NCBI GenBank assembly: GCA_030686995.1
Contig: CM060685.1
Span: 23,296,065-23,360,064, forward strand
Direction of reading: 5' to 3'
Origin: Artemisia argyi
Taxonomy: Eukaryota > Streptophyta > Magnoliopsida > Asterales > Asteraceae
DNA: 64,000 nt
This document shows, piece after piece, positions 1-12,864 of this stretch. Within the stretch, counting starts at the first letter, position 1. Every line of letters begins with the position of its first letter. A program made the translations under genes and the position numbers. The notes beneath the pieces are model-generated. The model searched no databases and was not told the DNA's origin. It was given only the letters and a program-made list of their open reading frames with translations.

Positions 1-115
1 CTGCTATGAAAGAGTATTATTCATGCAGAAAGTTAGCTCCAATTTAATCTACCACATTCAATGCTTGCTTCATTTCACACTCCTGAAATTTTCAACCAAC
101 TTGTTTATGTTCAAA
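1..115 (+). repeat. Copy of the NLR promoter/5' leader region (partial)
   Basis: This stretch closely matches 15,815-15,961 just upstream of the NLR gene: both share the tract running from 'cttcatgca(g/a)aaagttagctcc' to 'accaacttgtttttgttca', although about 40 bp present in the downstream copy are missing here. It is therefore a paralogous fragment of an NLR upstream region, not a gene itself. It suggests that NLR copies were once repeated in this neighbourhood, as is typical of RGC2-type clusters. Confidence 0.7.
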
Positions 116-148
116 ATAGTAGTGATTGTTCATATATGTTAAAAGATA

Positions 149-428
149 GAGTAAAGTACATGGTTGGTCCCTGTGGTTTGTCCAAAATAACAACTTTCGT
201 CCCTTGAAGTTTAAAGTTGCATTGGTAGTCCCTAAGTATGTAAACAAATAACACACATGGTCCCTATAGGTGAAATTTTCGCCTCCAAAGAATAACATGA
301 ATGGTCCCTATAAGGACAAGGTGTGTTATTTGTTTACATACTTAAGGACTACCAATGCAACTTTAAACTACGAGGGACGAAAGTTGTTATTTTGGATAAA
401 CCACAGGGACCAACCATGTAATTTACTC
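149..428. mobile_element. Mutator-like MITE (280 bp, 9-bp target duplication)
   Basis: The two halves are near-perfect inverted copies. The left end reads GAGTAAAGTACATGGTTGG and the right end is its complement with one change. It is flanked by an exact 9-bp direct repeat TAAAAGATA at 140-148 and 429-437, the duplication size of Mutator-like transposons. There is no coding capacity, so it is a non-autonomous foldback element that would form a long hairpin if transcribed. Confidence 0.85.
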
Positions 429-437
429 TAAAAGATA

Positions 438-1559
438 ATATCGCAAATTCTAAAGTTTACGTGTATTTTAGTTTGTTAAAAAAATAATAAATTTATAGTG
501 ATATGAGAATGCATTTAATTGTGTAAAGTTCAATGCATTGTAAAAGTTTTATATAAAATAATAAGATGCTGAAATACAGTCATTTGTCAGTGCATTGAAT
601 CATTTATTACACCATGCATTAGAGATGCTCTAATAGTGACTACAGAAAATAATTTAAATGAATTATTAGCAAAAAATATTAATCCAATAATTAGGGTAAA
701 GAACGGATTAGCAATTTTTCTAAAAGTCGATAGTTTTCATGAATAAAAAAATATTTGTGCATTAATTTTTTTTTTTTTCATCAAAAATTCGTTATTGTAC
801 CAAACTTCTTTTGACTTTTTTCCATCAAATTTTTACTGCGTATTGTAAATAATAAGTTGAAATTTTTGTGCATCAAATTTTTTGTGTATCAAAAATTCAT
901 TTTTTTACATTAAAAAACATATTGAAACTTAAAATTTAAAAAACATCTCTCACAACACTTTTATATACCAACATACCAGATCTTATGAAATTTTTTAAGA
1001 ACTTAAAAAAAATCCTTTTTATCATTTATACGGATATTTGTCTTTTTATTTTAACCTTACTTTATATATGAAAATGTTAAAATAAAAAGATAAATATCCG
1101 TAAGAAGGATACAAAATATTTTCTTTTTAAAGTTTTTGAAAAATAAAAATAAAAAAATTCACAAAATCAGGTATGTTGATGAATAAAAAAGTTGTGAACA
1201 AAGTTTTTCTAAAAGTAGTAAGGTTTGCCAAAAAAAATTATGAAAAAGACATTTGTCCATTAAATTGTTTTTTTTTTTTTTTTTTTCTAAAAAATTCGAT
1301 TTTGTATACAACTTCTTTTGACTTTTTGCACAAATACAAGTTGAAATTTTTGTGCATTAAAAAAAACGTATAAAAACTCAAAATTATAATAACTTTTTCA
1401 TAACTTTTTTATGCACCAACATACCCGATCTTGTGATTTTTTTTCCCCGAGAACATTTTAAGAAATAAATATTTTATTTTTCATCTTTTTATTTCATCTC
1501 TTCATGTTCATGTAACAAATAACTCGGAACATACATATTTAAGTTAAATCCTTTACCGA
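438..1559. repeat. AT-rich intergenic DNA with a diverged tandem duplication
   Basis: No gene is seen. Two related units, about 735-1,020 and 1,180-1,465, share in order 'acttcttttgacttttt', 'aagttgaaatttttgtgcat' and 'accaacatacc(a/c)gatctt'. Between them a 26-nt inverted repeat (1,030-1,055 with 1,076-1,101, one mismatch, 20-nt loop) can form a hairpin. Long T runs are scattered throughout. Confidence 0.5.
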
Positions 1560-3180
1560 CAAAATAAAAAACACATGTTACATCTCATTATTTACTCATC
1601 TTAACTTGTCACATGGCCACATGGGCCACCTTTAATGTTTCATTTATATACTCGTATAACCCATTCCTGGTTCTTGATAGACATTTGGTGTTTCAACAAA
1701 CTTTCTTTAATTTGCTCAATTAGCCCCTACAACCTGTTCAACCAAAAAAAAAAAAAAAAAAAAAAAAAAGTTAGCTCTACAACCGTGAGAGTTCGTGTGA
1801 TATTTGAAATCTGTCTTGGTTTTCAAGGTAATTTTACTTAGATATTTAGCATGCATGTTTCGTATAACTTACTAATTGTTGACCAAATGAGACTTTATTT
1901 GCCCAGGTGATAGACATCTGGTGTTCAACAAACTTGCTTTGCTCAATTAGCACTATAACCTTGAGAGTTCGTGTGATATTTGAAATCTGTTTTGGTTTTC
2001 AAGGTAATTTTAGTATTTTACTTACATATTTAGCATGCATGTTTCGTATATCTTACTAATTTGCATGTAGACCAAATGAAATTTTATTTGCCCACGCTCT
2101 ATGTCATATTAATAATGCTTGACAAAGCGCCAGGTGAATAAGGCTCGATGTTTTCATTTTCGTTTTTGTTAATTATCATAATATTGCGTTGCTTAAGTAG
2201 ACATATACATGGCTTGTTTCTTTCCTTTTGGTTTTCGTGGGTGAGAAAATATGATGAAGAAGATGACTTTTACTTGGGAAGTGGTTTGCTTTTTTCAATT
2301 TACTATTGTATTTTGTTACTAAGATATTTAATGGTTTTATATTTTGAATAAGTGGTTTGCTTTTTTTAATATTTACGTTTGTGTGTTGCTTTTTGTCCTA
2401 TATTCAAGCTACTGTAGTTGTTAAAAGTTACATAGGAGAATAGAAGGTGGTGTTGTTGTTTTAGTTCCAAATTAGGTACTGTATTAAATTTTAAGCTTTT
2501 TTATTCTAAAAAAAGGATTTATGTTAACATATTTAAACGAACATTGTATATGTAAGCATATATAGCAATTTATAAAGGTCCAATTACTTTGATACAATCA
2601 TTTTTAGCTTGTTTTACTTTTTAGCTACGAATTTATATTTTATAAGTTATAAATTACAAGCCGAGTTGATTTCAGACGAACTTGATGAAATGTTATCAGT
2701 TGGATTTCATTTTATATACACACTCTTTTAGTTAACGTTGATTGCTTAAAAGAAGTGTTTTTTTTTTTGTCCAACCCGACCCACTCTGAATTTTACTACA
2801 AAAAAGTTTCACCGCATTGCACGACTAGATTTTCTCCTCCGCCACTGCATATATCGTTATATATTCCATATTTAAGTTATCCTTTACCGTCAAAATAAAA
2901 AACACATGTTATATCTCTCATTATTTACTCCTCTTAACATGTGCTACCTTTAATGCTTGATTTATATATAACCAATTCCTGGTCGGTTGTTGACAGTCAT
3001 CTTGTGTTCAACAAACTTGCTTTGCTCAATTAGCCCTACAACCGTGAGAGTTCGTGTGATCTTTGAAATCTGTTTTGGTTTTCAAGGTAATTTTACTTAC
3101 ATATATAGCATACATTTTTCGTATAACTTACTAAGTGTAGACCAAATAAGATTTTATTTGCCCAGGTGAATAAGGGTCGA
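1560..3180 (+). repeat. Three decayed copies of an NLR-type 5' leader with a short intron-like segment
   Basis: Units at about 1,560-1,912, 1,915-2,130 and 2,870-3,180 share a block reading 'gtgagagttcgtgtgat' and 'tgaaatctg', then a donor-like TTTTCAAG|GTAATTTT and, about 95 nt on, TTTGCCCAG|GTGA. The same order (leader, 'gaaatctg', AAG|GTATTATT) occurs before the real NLR at 15,980-16,020, so these look like relics of NLR 5' UTR exon 1 and its splice donor. No NLR coding sequence follows any of them. A poly-A run (1,743-1,769) interrupts the first copy. Confidence 0.6.
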
Positions 3181-4275
3181 TGTTTTCGTTTTCGTTTTTG
3201 TTTTTGTTATTATCATAATACTCCGTAGATCCATCTGTTTTTGTTATAACCTTTTTAACGTTTAAGTATCTGTAATGTGAATCAATTTGACTACATTACT
3301 TGGGTAATAAACTCACGAGTCCCCAAATGACTAATTACTTTGTTAAAAAAAATGACTAATTACTGAAAGTATGTCGTAAGATTGTAGTAAGACTGTAGGA
3401 TTGGTATCGATACTAATCCTACTATAAAGCTAAAATTTTGTTATTGAACAAGCTTTTTTTGAAAAAAATTATCACCATTCTACAAAATTTGACCCAATTT
3501 TTTTTCTCATCCATAGTCTTGTTACAACATATTTATCTTTACCAAAATGTAAAAATACCTTAAGATTAAATTAGTATCGTGAAGTAAAACATGAAAGTTG
3601 AAATCATACTAGGTGGCGGTGAATAGTTTGAAAAAGAAGCACACTATGATTTTTTATTTTTGAACAAGCACACTATGATATTGGGCTTTTGGCATTTAGG
3701 CTATGATATTCTTAAAACTTTTACTGTTTACGTTTGTTGTCCTATTTCTTTTTACATGTAAATCGTTTATGTAGCATTGAAACATGGAGTAATAGATCAT
3801 TTCATGCCTACCAATCGATCGAGAGTGTAGATTGAAATTAGTTTTTAATTAAAAGGGTATTGAAATAATTATTATGGGTGGGGGGGTTATATTGTTTTTT
3901 CACGCGAGTCACCTAACATCCCACAATTTGCAACATTTTTGGTTATAATCACACATGATTTTGAATATAATCATGTGATTTCACCATTCAAACTAATTAT
4001 AACATATGTGTAATCACATGTGATTTAGTATTCGTAATCACGTGTGATTTCCACCTTTTGAGAATCAAACATACATTATCAAGATTTTATTTGTAGTATT
4101 TCTATATCGAATATTATGAAAAGTCGTATAACACTAGAAATCCTATACATTAAAATTCGACATTCTAGTAAGATTTTAATATTGTGATTCGATTTTAAGA
4201 TTTTAATTTTGCAAAGATGAAAGAGATCTTAAATATGATCCTGATTTTGTCAGGCTTAATTATATGAAACAATCA
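3181..4275. other. Intergenic, no gene seen
   Basis: AT-rich sequence without convincing coding potential. Around 3,945-4,050 the short motif AATCACATGTGATTT and variants recur several times and can pair with each other (ATCACATGTGAT is palindromic). I see no function for it. Confidence 0.5.
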
Positions 4276-4284
4276 AAAAATTAT

Positions 4285-4808
4285 GGGCAAATCACACAAA
4301 GGTATCGAACTTGCCTTCAATTTCAATTTAAGATACTTAACTCTTTTTTTCTCAATTTAAGGTATCCAAGTTATTTTTAGTTGCAATGTTAGACAATTGA
4401 CAGGTTATCCGGTCACATCTATACAGTTAGCAGGTTACCACATTTCCGGGAACACGACTTGTAATTTTCCGGCAACTTGCTCAAGTTCTGAAAAATTGAT
4501 TTGCAATTAAAAACTGAAAATGTCATAATAAACAAAATATTTTACAATCAGTCAAATCCAAAAATATCGTTAGATGCAAAAATTAACCTTTTTAGAACAT
4601 CAAACCTGATGGTTTAGTAAACTTCCAAATCAATGGCATGAAGTGCGATATGGACAAAGAAAGATTAAATCAAAATTGAAATCAACAAACAGTTGGTTTA
4701 AATAATGAGTTATAACTTTCTTGATTAGCTTATTTAATGAGAGCTTTAAAAAGGATCTTTGTAATATGTGTTGGTGTGTTTTTATGGATCGAGATTATGA
4801 AAGAAAGA

Positions 4809-4852
<44 letters not shown>

Positions 4853-5198
4853 GAGTTTTGGTCACAACAGTTGGTGTGTTTGTGGGGAACAAGGGTAACA
4901 AACAAAACACTTTTATACGAATTTTTGAGATAAATGTTTTGTAGAATATAGTGAAGATGTGTATATTGGAAATCAAATTAAAGTAAAACAAAAAATATAA
5001 GTTTTTGGCCGGAAGTTGGCCGTAAGTTGGTTGAGGAAGATGAAGCATGATGATGATCACCTGGAACCTTTGCGTAGGTAAAAATTTCCCGACATTGCAA
5101 TTAAAAATAACTTTGATACCTTAAATTGAGAAAAAAATAGTTGAGTACCTTAAATTGAAATTGAAGGTAAGTTAGATACCTTTTTATGCGATTTGCCC
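4285..5198. mobile_element. Mutator-like non-autonomous element (914 bp, 9-bp target duplication)
   Basis: Both ends begin GGGCAAATC(A/G)CA and continue as inverted copies for roughly 100-150 bp (left 4,285-4,400; right 5,090-5,198). An exact 9-bp direct repeat AAAAATTAT flanks it at 4,276-4,284 and 5,199-5,207. Long terminal inverted repeats with a 9-bp target duplication fit the Mutator superfamily. The interior has a run of about 40 T and no transposase. Confidence 0.8.
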
Positions 5199-5207
5199 AA
5201 AAATTAT

Positions 5208-5502
5208 TTGGTTTCAGATGACTAGATTGTGTCCACCTGTATAATTAAAAGTTTAAGTTATTCGATTAAGACGATTATGAAATTAATTAGAGATTATTGT
5301 TTGTTTTAGTCAAATCTACTTTGTATTCTAACGAGTTAGATTTTTTCTATGCATTACGGCAGGTTTCCAAGTATTTTTTAGCAATGATAAAAGATGTTTA
5401 AACATTTAGTAGTTTTTTTGCGCAACTTTAAGGTATTCTCAACATTTTCACTTCTAAAAGAAAAAACGAGCGGCCAAGTACATAGCTATTATTATTATTA
5501 TT

Positions 5503-5548
<46 letters not shown>

Positions 5549-5865
5549 AAATTATCAATTTCGACTAAATTGAAGGCCACTTCTGACTCTTATTAACTAA
5601 TAAGAATGTTTTATTTTGCCATGTAGCGAGATTGGGCTTTTATCTTGGTTCAATTTGGTTTTCATAAAACATCTTTTTTTCAATTTTGTTTTTTATTTAT
5701 TGTACTACAAAAGATTAAAAATAAAAGGTTTCGATGTTTATTCTATGCAAAACTTATTTAAAGGTAAATGTTGATTTTTAAAACACCAACACTTGTTTAG
5801 TGTTAGCAATGTTATTATTTATATAAAACTAGTTGCATGACCCGCTTGGTAAGAGACTTGGGCTT

Positions 5866-5912
<47 letters not shown>

Positions 5913-5921
5913 GATTAAGTG
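5208..5921. other. Intergenic with two long poly-T runs
   Basis: No gene recognised. An (ATT)n start at about 5,489 runs into poly-T (5,506-5,543), and another poly-T tract covers about 5,871-5,911. Such runs may be tails of old retroposed copies, but nothing upstream is recognisable. Confidence 0.5.
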
Positions 5922-6075
5922 GGTGGGGCCCTTTCTGTTAATGAGTCTTAATGGGGAGGAGCACCCTTTGCTTTCTCTTCTCATACAGACCATTTAACAG
6001 AAAAAGAAACATATTATATGTGTGGTCCCACCACTATCTCCCCATTAAGACTCGTTAACATAAAAAAGAAACACC
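5922..6075. mobile_element. Small foldback element (about 150 bp)
   Basis: GTTAATGAGTCTTAATGGGGAG (5,937-5,958) pairs with a nearly perfect complement at 6,038-6,059, and flanking bases continue imperfect pairing outward. It is MITE-like; the target duplication is not clear, so the superfamily is not assigned. Confidence 0.55.
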
Positions 6076-7467
<1,392 letters not shown>

Positions 7468-7980
7468 CATTATCAAAACATTTTCAATGCTTTTCATCCT
7501 AAACACTTACTTTCATTTTCAGCAAGACACATACTCTTTAGGGGGGCAAATTCAGAAAATACCTCGTAAATTCAAAAAATTTAAACTACATTTTTTTCTG
7601 GTGAGGTGACACTTGCCCACCGTGCCCCCTCGCCCATGGCACAAACCCATCATTCAATCTAACACCTTAAAACAAGGAGCTTAGCTATATTAGAAAGCAA
7701 TAGTTTGACAAGTAGTAATATTAAATTGCTAGAGTTTCTGTTATGATTTTTTTTTCTTTGAAAATATCAATATGTATAAAGGAGCTAATTACAAAAACTA
7801 ATACTCCGTAAGAAAATAGCCTATAAGCTCACAAATTACTTAACTTAGTGAGATGAATGGGGTGACTTAGTTAGCAGTCACTAGTCACTCTATTAGCTCC
7901 ACTGATGTTCCCTGAATCATTTTAAAGTATCCCCTTTTGTTCTCTTTGAGTATACAAATTCCTCCCTTGTAAGTTGCTTA

Positions 7981-8170
7981 CGCTCAGTTCTTGAGTTTCA
8001 ATTCCGTTTCCTTTCCCTTTCCGCCCAAAAGTGGGAGGAAGATTTCACTATCAAATCTTCCTCTCATCTTCTTTACGGATTCCCCTTCCCCTCTTAAATA
8101 AAGCTCAAGAACACAAAAAACTTTACATTTCCTTTCCTTTCTTATCAAATTTCAACTCGATAACTGAGCG
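7981..8170. mobile_element. Harbinger/Tourist-like MITE (190 bp)
   Basis: The termini are inverted copies beginning CGCTCAGTT(C/A)TTGAGTT or a close variant, and both flanks carry TTA (7,978-7,980 and 8,171-8,173), the 3-bp target typical of PIF/Harbinger transposons. Non-coding. Confidence 0.65.
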
Positions 8171-8173
8171 TTA

Positions 8174-9097
8174 ATGTCATTGTACTATATAAATTAAAGA
8201 AAAGTGTCTAATGGACATAGAACAAAAACTAGATACCTGACTAGCAAATAGGCTATTAGTACGCATTAAGCTATTACTCAAATAGGATTCTATGATGAGT
8301 TTTTGTTACTTGAATTCCAAGCCCGCAATAGACCCATAACAGTAACAGAAAAGACCATGCTCAACATTGTAACAATAACTACAAAATACCCATATCACAC
8401 GAAAACCGCTAATATATAAAATTGGCTCAAATAACAGCGATGCACGTATCTTTGAAAACAAAATTATACACGATTTTATAATAAAAAGTTGAACTTTAAC
8501 AACGTATATCTACTTAAAAATTTATTGTACACGATTTTCAATAAGTAACTTAAAACAAAACGAATTTCTTTGAAATAATCTATTATATCAAAAACTCAAT
8601 TTTGAACTCAGTATTTATAAATACATTTAATCCTTTATACAGATATATAAAACATGTTTATAAAACATATATTATAATCATTATTTTATAAACGCGTTCA
8701 CAAACCAAATGGGTAAAGGTTTTAACACTTTAAAGTTTAAAAATGGGTCATAACGTGTCATCAGCATGAGGTGACGTAGAAGAATATTATATTTGAGTGG
8801 TTGAAATTTGTAGTGGTCCAATTTTTATGGAGGGAGTATTCTTTTCGTTTTAAAATTATTATCACAGACAAAAGTACACAATTTAAAAAAAAAATAAACA
8901 ATTACACTTATTAATCAATTAAATATCATCTACACTTATTGAACTATTGTTTGATTGGTTAACACAAGAAGAATATTATTATTGTGAGACATCTTAAAAT
9001 AGAAATGAAGATTGTAATTTGAGATGAAAGTAGTAATAACTAGTAAGGTACAATTGTGCATCCACACATACCCACGCCAAACGATTGGAAATTCTTT
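8174..9097. other. Intergenic, with a fragment paralogous to 11,670-12,290
   Basis: No gene is seen. The segment 8,719-8,770 (TTTTAACACTTTAAAGTTTA...GTCATAACGTGTCATCA) is a paralogue of the sequence flanking the insertion at 11,705-12,251 and serves as an unoccupied-site comparison. A Stowaway-like segment (TGGAGGGAGTATTC, then TTTTAAAATTATTATCAC) lies at about 8,828-9,005. Confidence 0.5.
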
Positions 9098-9819
9098 GGG
9101 TATGTTTGGCAGAGAGAAATGAGATAAGAGAAATGGAAATAAATTGAATTCTATTGTTTGGTAGATGAGATAATTAAAAAAGTGGAGAACTTGAGAGAAT
9201 AGATAGAGAATTGGTAGTGTAATTTTTAAAGTTTCATTTCCATCACTTTTTGTTTGGAAATTGAAGTAATGAAATGGTTAATTTTTGTAATATTTTTTTA
9301 CGATATGTATTTTTCCTTTTTTAACTTGCATGTGTATTAGTGTCAAATAGATTATTTAAAAAAATAATTTGTTTAATTTAGAAAAAAACATTTTTAAAGA
9401 ATATTTTTTTTAAATAATTTTTATAAATAATAAATTTAAAAAAAAAATTTTAATATATATTTTTTTAAAATATATTTTTTTATAGAATTGTTATTTAGGA
9501 AAAATAATTTTAAATTTAAAAAAAAAAATTAAAAATTAAATAATTAAAAATAATTTAAAAAAAAATTTTTTTAGAATTGTTATTTAGAAAAAATATATTT
9601 TTTTTTTAGAAAATCAACAAACAAATACATGTGAGTGTCATATGACAAAATGTTATTTATTTTTTTTTATTTATCATTTATTTTTTTCATTTCTCGGGTC
9701 AAGTATCTGTTATTACCAAACATTAGAATTGAACAAAATTTTATACTGATTTCTATGATCTGAATTTCTATTATCTACTTCATTTCATTTTCTTTGAAAT
9801 TCACTTTACCAAATGTGCC
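9098..9819. mobile_element. AT-rich MITE with GGGTATGTTTGG ends
   Basis: Left end GGGTATGTTTGGCAGAG and right end (as complement) GGCACATTTGGTAAAG resemble Tourist/PIF-type termini, and the subterminal regions rich in 'gaaatgaga' are roughly complementary. The interior (9,350-9,610) is almost pure A/T. The flanking TTT on both sides is not the usual TWA target, so the family is tentative. Confidence 0.5.
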
Positions 9820-10690
9820 TTTAAGGTCAAATTTTGTAGAAGGTATATTGTTTTATCAAAAGTTTATTGACATAAAAGTTAGTTGGTGCTTCTTTTTTCT
9901 CTTATTTCTACTTGATGAGTGGGCCCATTACTTATTCTCTTTTAATGGAAGGACTCTAAAAAACAACTCTCTCTTAAATAAGTTGTTCATATAGACAAGG
10001 CCCTCAGCACACCCCTTAGTATGATAAAGGTAAAAAATGACAGAGTTTATTACAACATTTTTTTTAATGAAAAGAGTAACCGGAATGAAAGCTATTTTTT
10101 TTTTAATTTTTTTTTTAAATTTATTTTGGAAGCCCTTAACATTTCGTATCATATCATGAATGAGATATTGTAATATTTCTGGCAACATGTTTATATCAAA
10201 AGTGGTTAAGCGTGTTGGTTATGAAGGACCTATATTGCAATAAGTTAAGATAGTTTAAAATACTAGTAGAGTATTCTTGCGTTGAGGCTGCGGGTACTTT
10301 ATAAATAAATATGTTGTCGAAAAGTAGTATAATAATAAAACATAATAACAAAATAAGTATCATTATACAAAGATGTACCAAATATGATGCTCGTGTAATG
10401 CGAGGACGAAAGACAATGTGATGATGGATACTTTTATTAATAGTGGTTGCATACTTTATAACATCGAAAATATTATGCAATTATATTAAAAGAATTCAAA
10501 TATAACATATCATTTATCATACACAATCACAAATTATTACAAATATCATTTATCATTCAATAAATTACAATAAAATATATTTGTATACTAAAAACATGAA
10601 TCAAAATGGTAGTTATGGTTTTAGACATTTTTTTTTGTTAAATTACATTGTAGTTTGTTTTTTGAAAAACATTTCTATAAAAGGTGTTTT
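9820..10690. other. Intergenic, no gene seen
   Basis: AT-rich sequence with short open frames on both strands but no conserved motif, splice structure or codon pattern. Nothing recognised. Confidence 0.5.
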
Positions 10691-10702
10691 AAAATGTCGT
10701 AA

Positions 10703-10920
10703 CCTACTATGTTGTAACCAACATAATTCCATAATAGGTAAGTGTGTTGGCTGAAAATTTTAAAACTTCTCATTTAACAAGTCCCAAATGCTTTATAATG
10801 TAATACAAATGCTTTACAATGATCCTATGTTGTAACCAACACAATTTTATAATAACTAAGTCACTTGGCTGAAAATTTTAAAACTTCTCATTTATCTGGT
10901 CCCAAGTCCTTTATACTCCG
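10703..10920. repeat. Tandem duplication of about 115 bp
   Basis: Two adjacent diverged copies share 'tatgttgtaaccaaca' and 'ggctgaaaattttaaaact' followed by 'tctcattta'; they begin near 10,709 and 10,825. No coding content. Confidence 0.65.
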
Positions 10921-10929
10921 TAATGTATA

Positions 10930-11159
10930 GAGGTGCACATTTAAACCAAGAACCAGTTCAGTTTAAACCGGTTTTACCTAGATTTGGTTCGGTTTAAACC
11001 GGTTTACCCAAAACTGGTTCGGTTTAACCGGTTCTCAAACTGGTTGACAACAAATAATGCTAATCGGTTACTAAACCGGCGATTCAGTTTTCGCTAAACT
11101 AGTTTTTGAATTTTTGGAAAAACCGGTTTTGATTTTTTCTCCGGTTCGGTTCATAAACC

Positions 11160-11204
<45 letters not shown>

Positions 11205-11206
11205 CA
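10930..11206. repeat. GGTTTAAACCGG-rich dispersed repeat ending in poly-T
   Basis: The motif (C/T)GGTT(C/T)GGTTTAAACCGG recurs several times between 10,950 and 11,160, followed by a T run of about 44 (11,161-11,204) and 'catctcatctcta'. Read from the minus strand, the A run would be at the start. It is a degraded transposon family member; class unknown. Confidence 0.5.
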
Positions 11207-11276
11207 TCTCATCTCTAGTAATGTAGTATTACAGATAGTTTATGTGATTTAGTGATTTGTATGTATAAAGTGATTG

Positions 11277-11512
11277 GTCATAATTTCCTTCTATATGTAT
11301 CGAACAAATTTTTTTGCTATTATATGTACTAAACTTACATTTTTGGTATTTTATGTATATTTTATGACCGTTTTGCCCCTCATGGGGTTAATAAAATGAA
11401 GGAAAAATGGTCATAAAATACCAAAAAAAAAAAAAACAAAAATGCAAGTTTAGTACTATATTGATTAGCAAAAAAAATTATTCGATACATATATAGAAGA
11501 AAATCATGACAA
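11277..11512. mobile_element. Foldback MITE (about 236 bp)
   Basis: The left half (from about 11,277, 'catttttggtattttatg', 'ttatgaccgtttt') is the inverted copy of the right half ('catgac' end near 11,512), giving a hairpin around 11,385. Target duplication not certain. Confidence 0.6.
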
Positions 11513-11704
11513 CTATGGTATATTATCAAACCATTAGCCCTATATTTGAAGATAGACATTAAGCCTTATTAAAGTTTGTTTTATAAAACAATTAGTGCAT
11601 GTGTGCGTGAATATTAAAAATATTGTTGCATATTACGAGTAATAAACAATAATATTTTTCATGTTTTATTAAAAGTTTTAACACTTTATGGTTTAAAAAT
11701 GAGT

Positions 11705-12201
11705 GTTGATACCCGCGCGTTGCTGCGGAATTTTTTTGTTACCGTTAGCTACGTAACGTGAAGTTAGTTACCTAGGACTGACTTTGCAATTGATGTATAA
11801 CATGAAAGACCATTTATGTAAATTATGTGAGGATTAAATTTGCAATGAACCGTTAAGATGAAGGACAAAGTGCGTAATTTTTTTTAAATGTTAAAGTAAC
11901 GGTCGTTAGTTAACAGCCGTTAAATAACTAACAGCTGTTAGTACTGTACAATTAGGACTGAATTTGCCATTGATGTATAACATGAAGGACCATTTATGTA
12001 AATTATGTGATAAATAAATTTGCAATGAACCGCTGAGATGAAGGACAAAGTGCGTACAAATTTTTTTTAAAATGTTAAAGATAACGGTCGTTAGTTAACA
12101 GCCGTTAAATAACTAACGACCGTTAGTACTTTAAAAAAAAGGTTACTGTAGCAACCACTGTACCAGCTACAGTGGTCGCACCATCATCCTCCCCTCTTTT
12201 A

Positions 12202-12251
<50 letters not shown>
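11705..12251. mobile_element. Inserted element of about 550 bp with two internal repeats and a (TA)n end
   Basis: Flanking direct repeats AATGAGT (11,698-11,704 and 12,252-12,258) bound the insertion, and the paralogous sequence at 8,725-8,765 shows the uninterrupted target. The element opens with 'acccgcgcgttgctgcgg', a GC-rich motif often seen at plant Helitron hairpins. It then has two copies of a roughly 170-bp unit (11,772-11,936 and 11,948-12,130; shared 'gatgtataacatgaa(a/g)gacc') and ends in about 50 bp of TA repeat. Helitrons do not make target duplications, so the class is unresolved. Confidence 0.55.
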
Positions 12252-12254
<3 letters not shown>

Positions 12255-12651
12255 GAGTCATAACGTGTCATCAACATAAGTAATTAATGACATATCCTAA
12301 TTATAAATGAACAATTTTGAAAGCTTTCTCTTTATAATAGTATGACAAGGTGAACCATAAGTTGTGCGTACGCCCTAGTTCGTTGCAACTTTTGATAGAT
12401 AGGTGACGTGCAAAGGTGGAAAAAGATCGTTACAAAGTTGAGTTCTTTTTCCTTCAATTGGAACATGTTGCTTCTTAGTCGTAGGTCATAGAACGTATCT
12501 ATACGTACCCACAATGACATGTTTATAGTTTCTTATCTAAATTTGTTTACAACAAACTGTTATCGATGTATTAATCATTTTTATCATAAACGTTCAATTA
12601 ATTGTTAATGAGAGTTTTGAGGAAATAGGTGACGAGTTTAGCTTCAACTTA

Positions 12652-12784
12652 AATGATAATTTTGATATTAACAAATCTCTCAAAAGGTTAGTCGACACAA
12701 AAAAAGAAATATACAATTATAAAATATCAACTTTCAAGCATATTTAAACCTTTTGAGAGATTTGTTAATATCAAAATTATCATT
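12652..12784. repeat. Perfect 38-bp hairpin
   Basis: Bases 12,652-12,689 are exactly complementary to 12,747-12,784, separated by a 57-nt loop. The arms begin AATGATAATTTTGATATTAA and end in CTCAAAAGGTT. No gene overlaps it. It may be a transposon remnant or a small-RNA precursor; sequence alone does not decide. Confidence 0.85.
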
Positions 12785-12864
12785 ATCATTATCATTAAGA
12801 TGTGTAACATGTTCAGCAAATGCATGTGTTTCTAACTTTGTATATGCAATTATACAAAGTATTA

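Noticed and set aside
3940..4060. CRISPR-like spacing of AATCACATGTGATTT repeats
   Set aside because: Too few, irregularly spaced, in a plant nuclear sequence; simple local palindromes.
11705..12251. Helitron call from the GC-rich hairpin motif
   Set aside because: A 7-bp flanking duplication and no clear TC...CTRR ends contradict it; left as unclassified.
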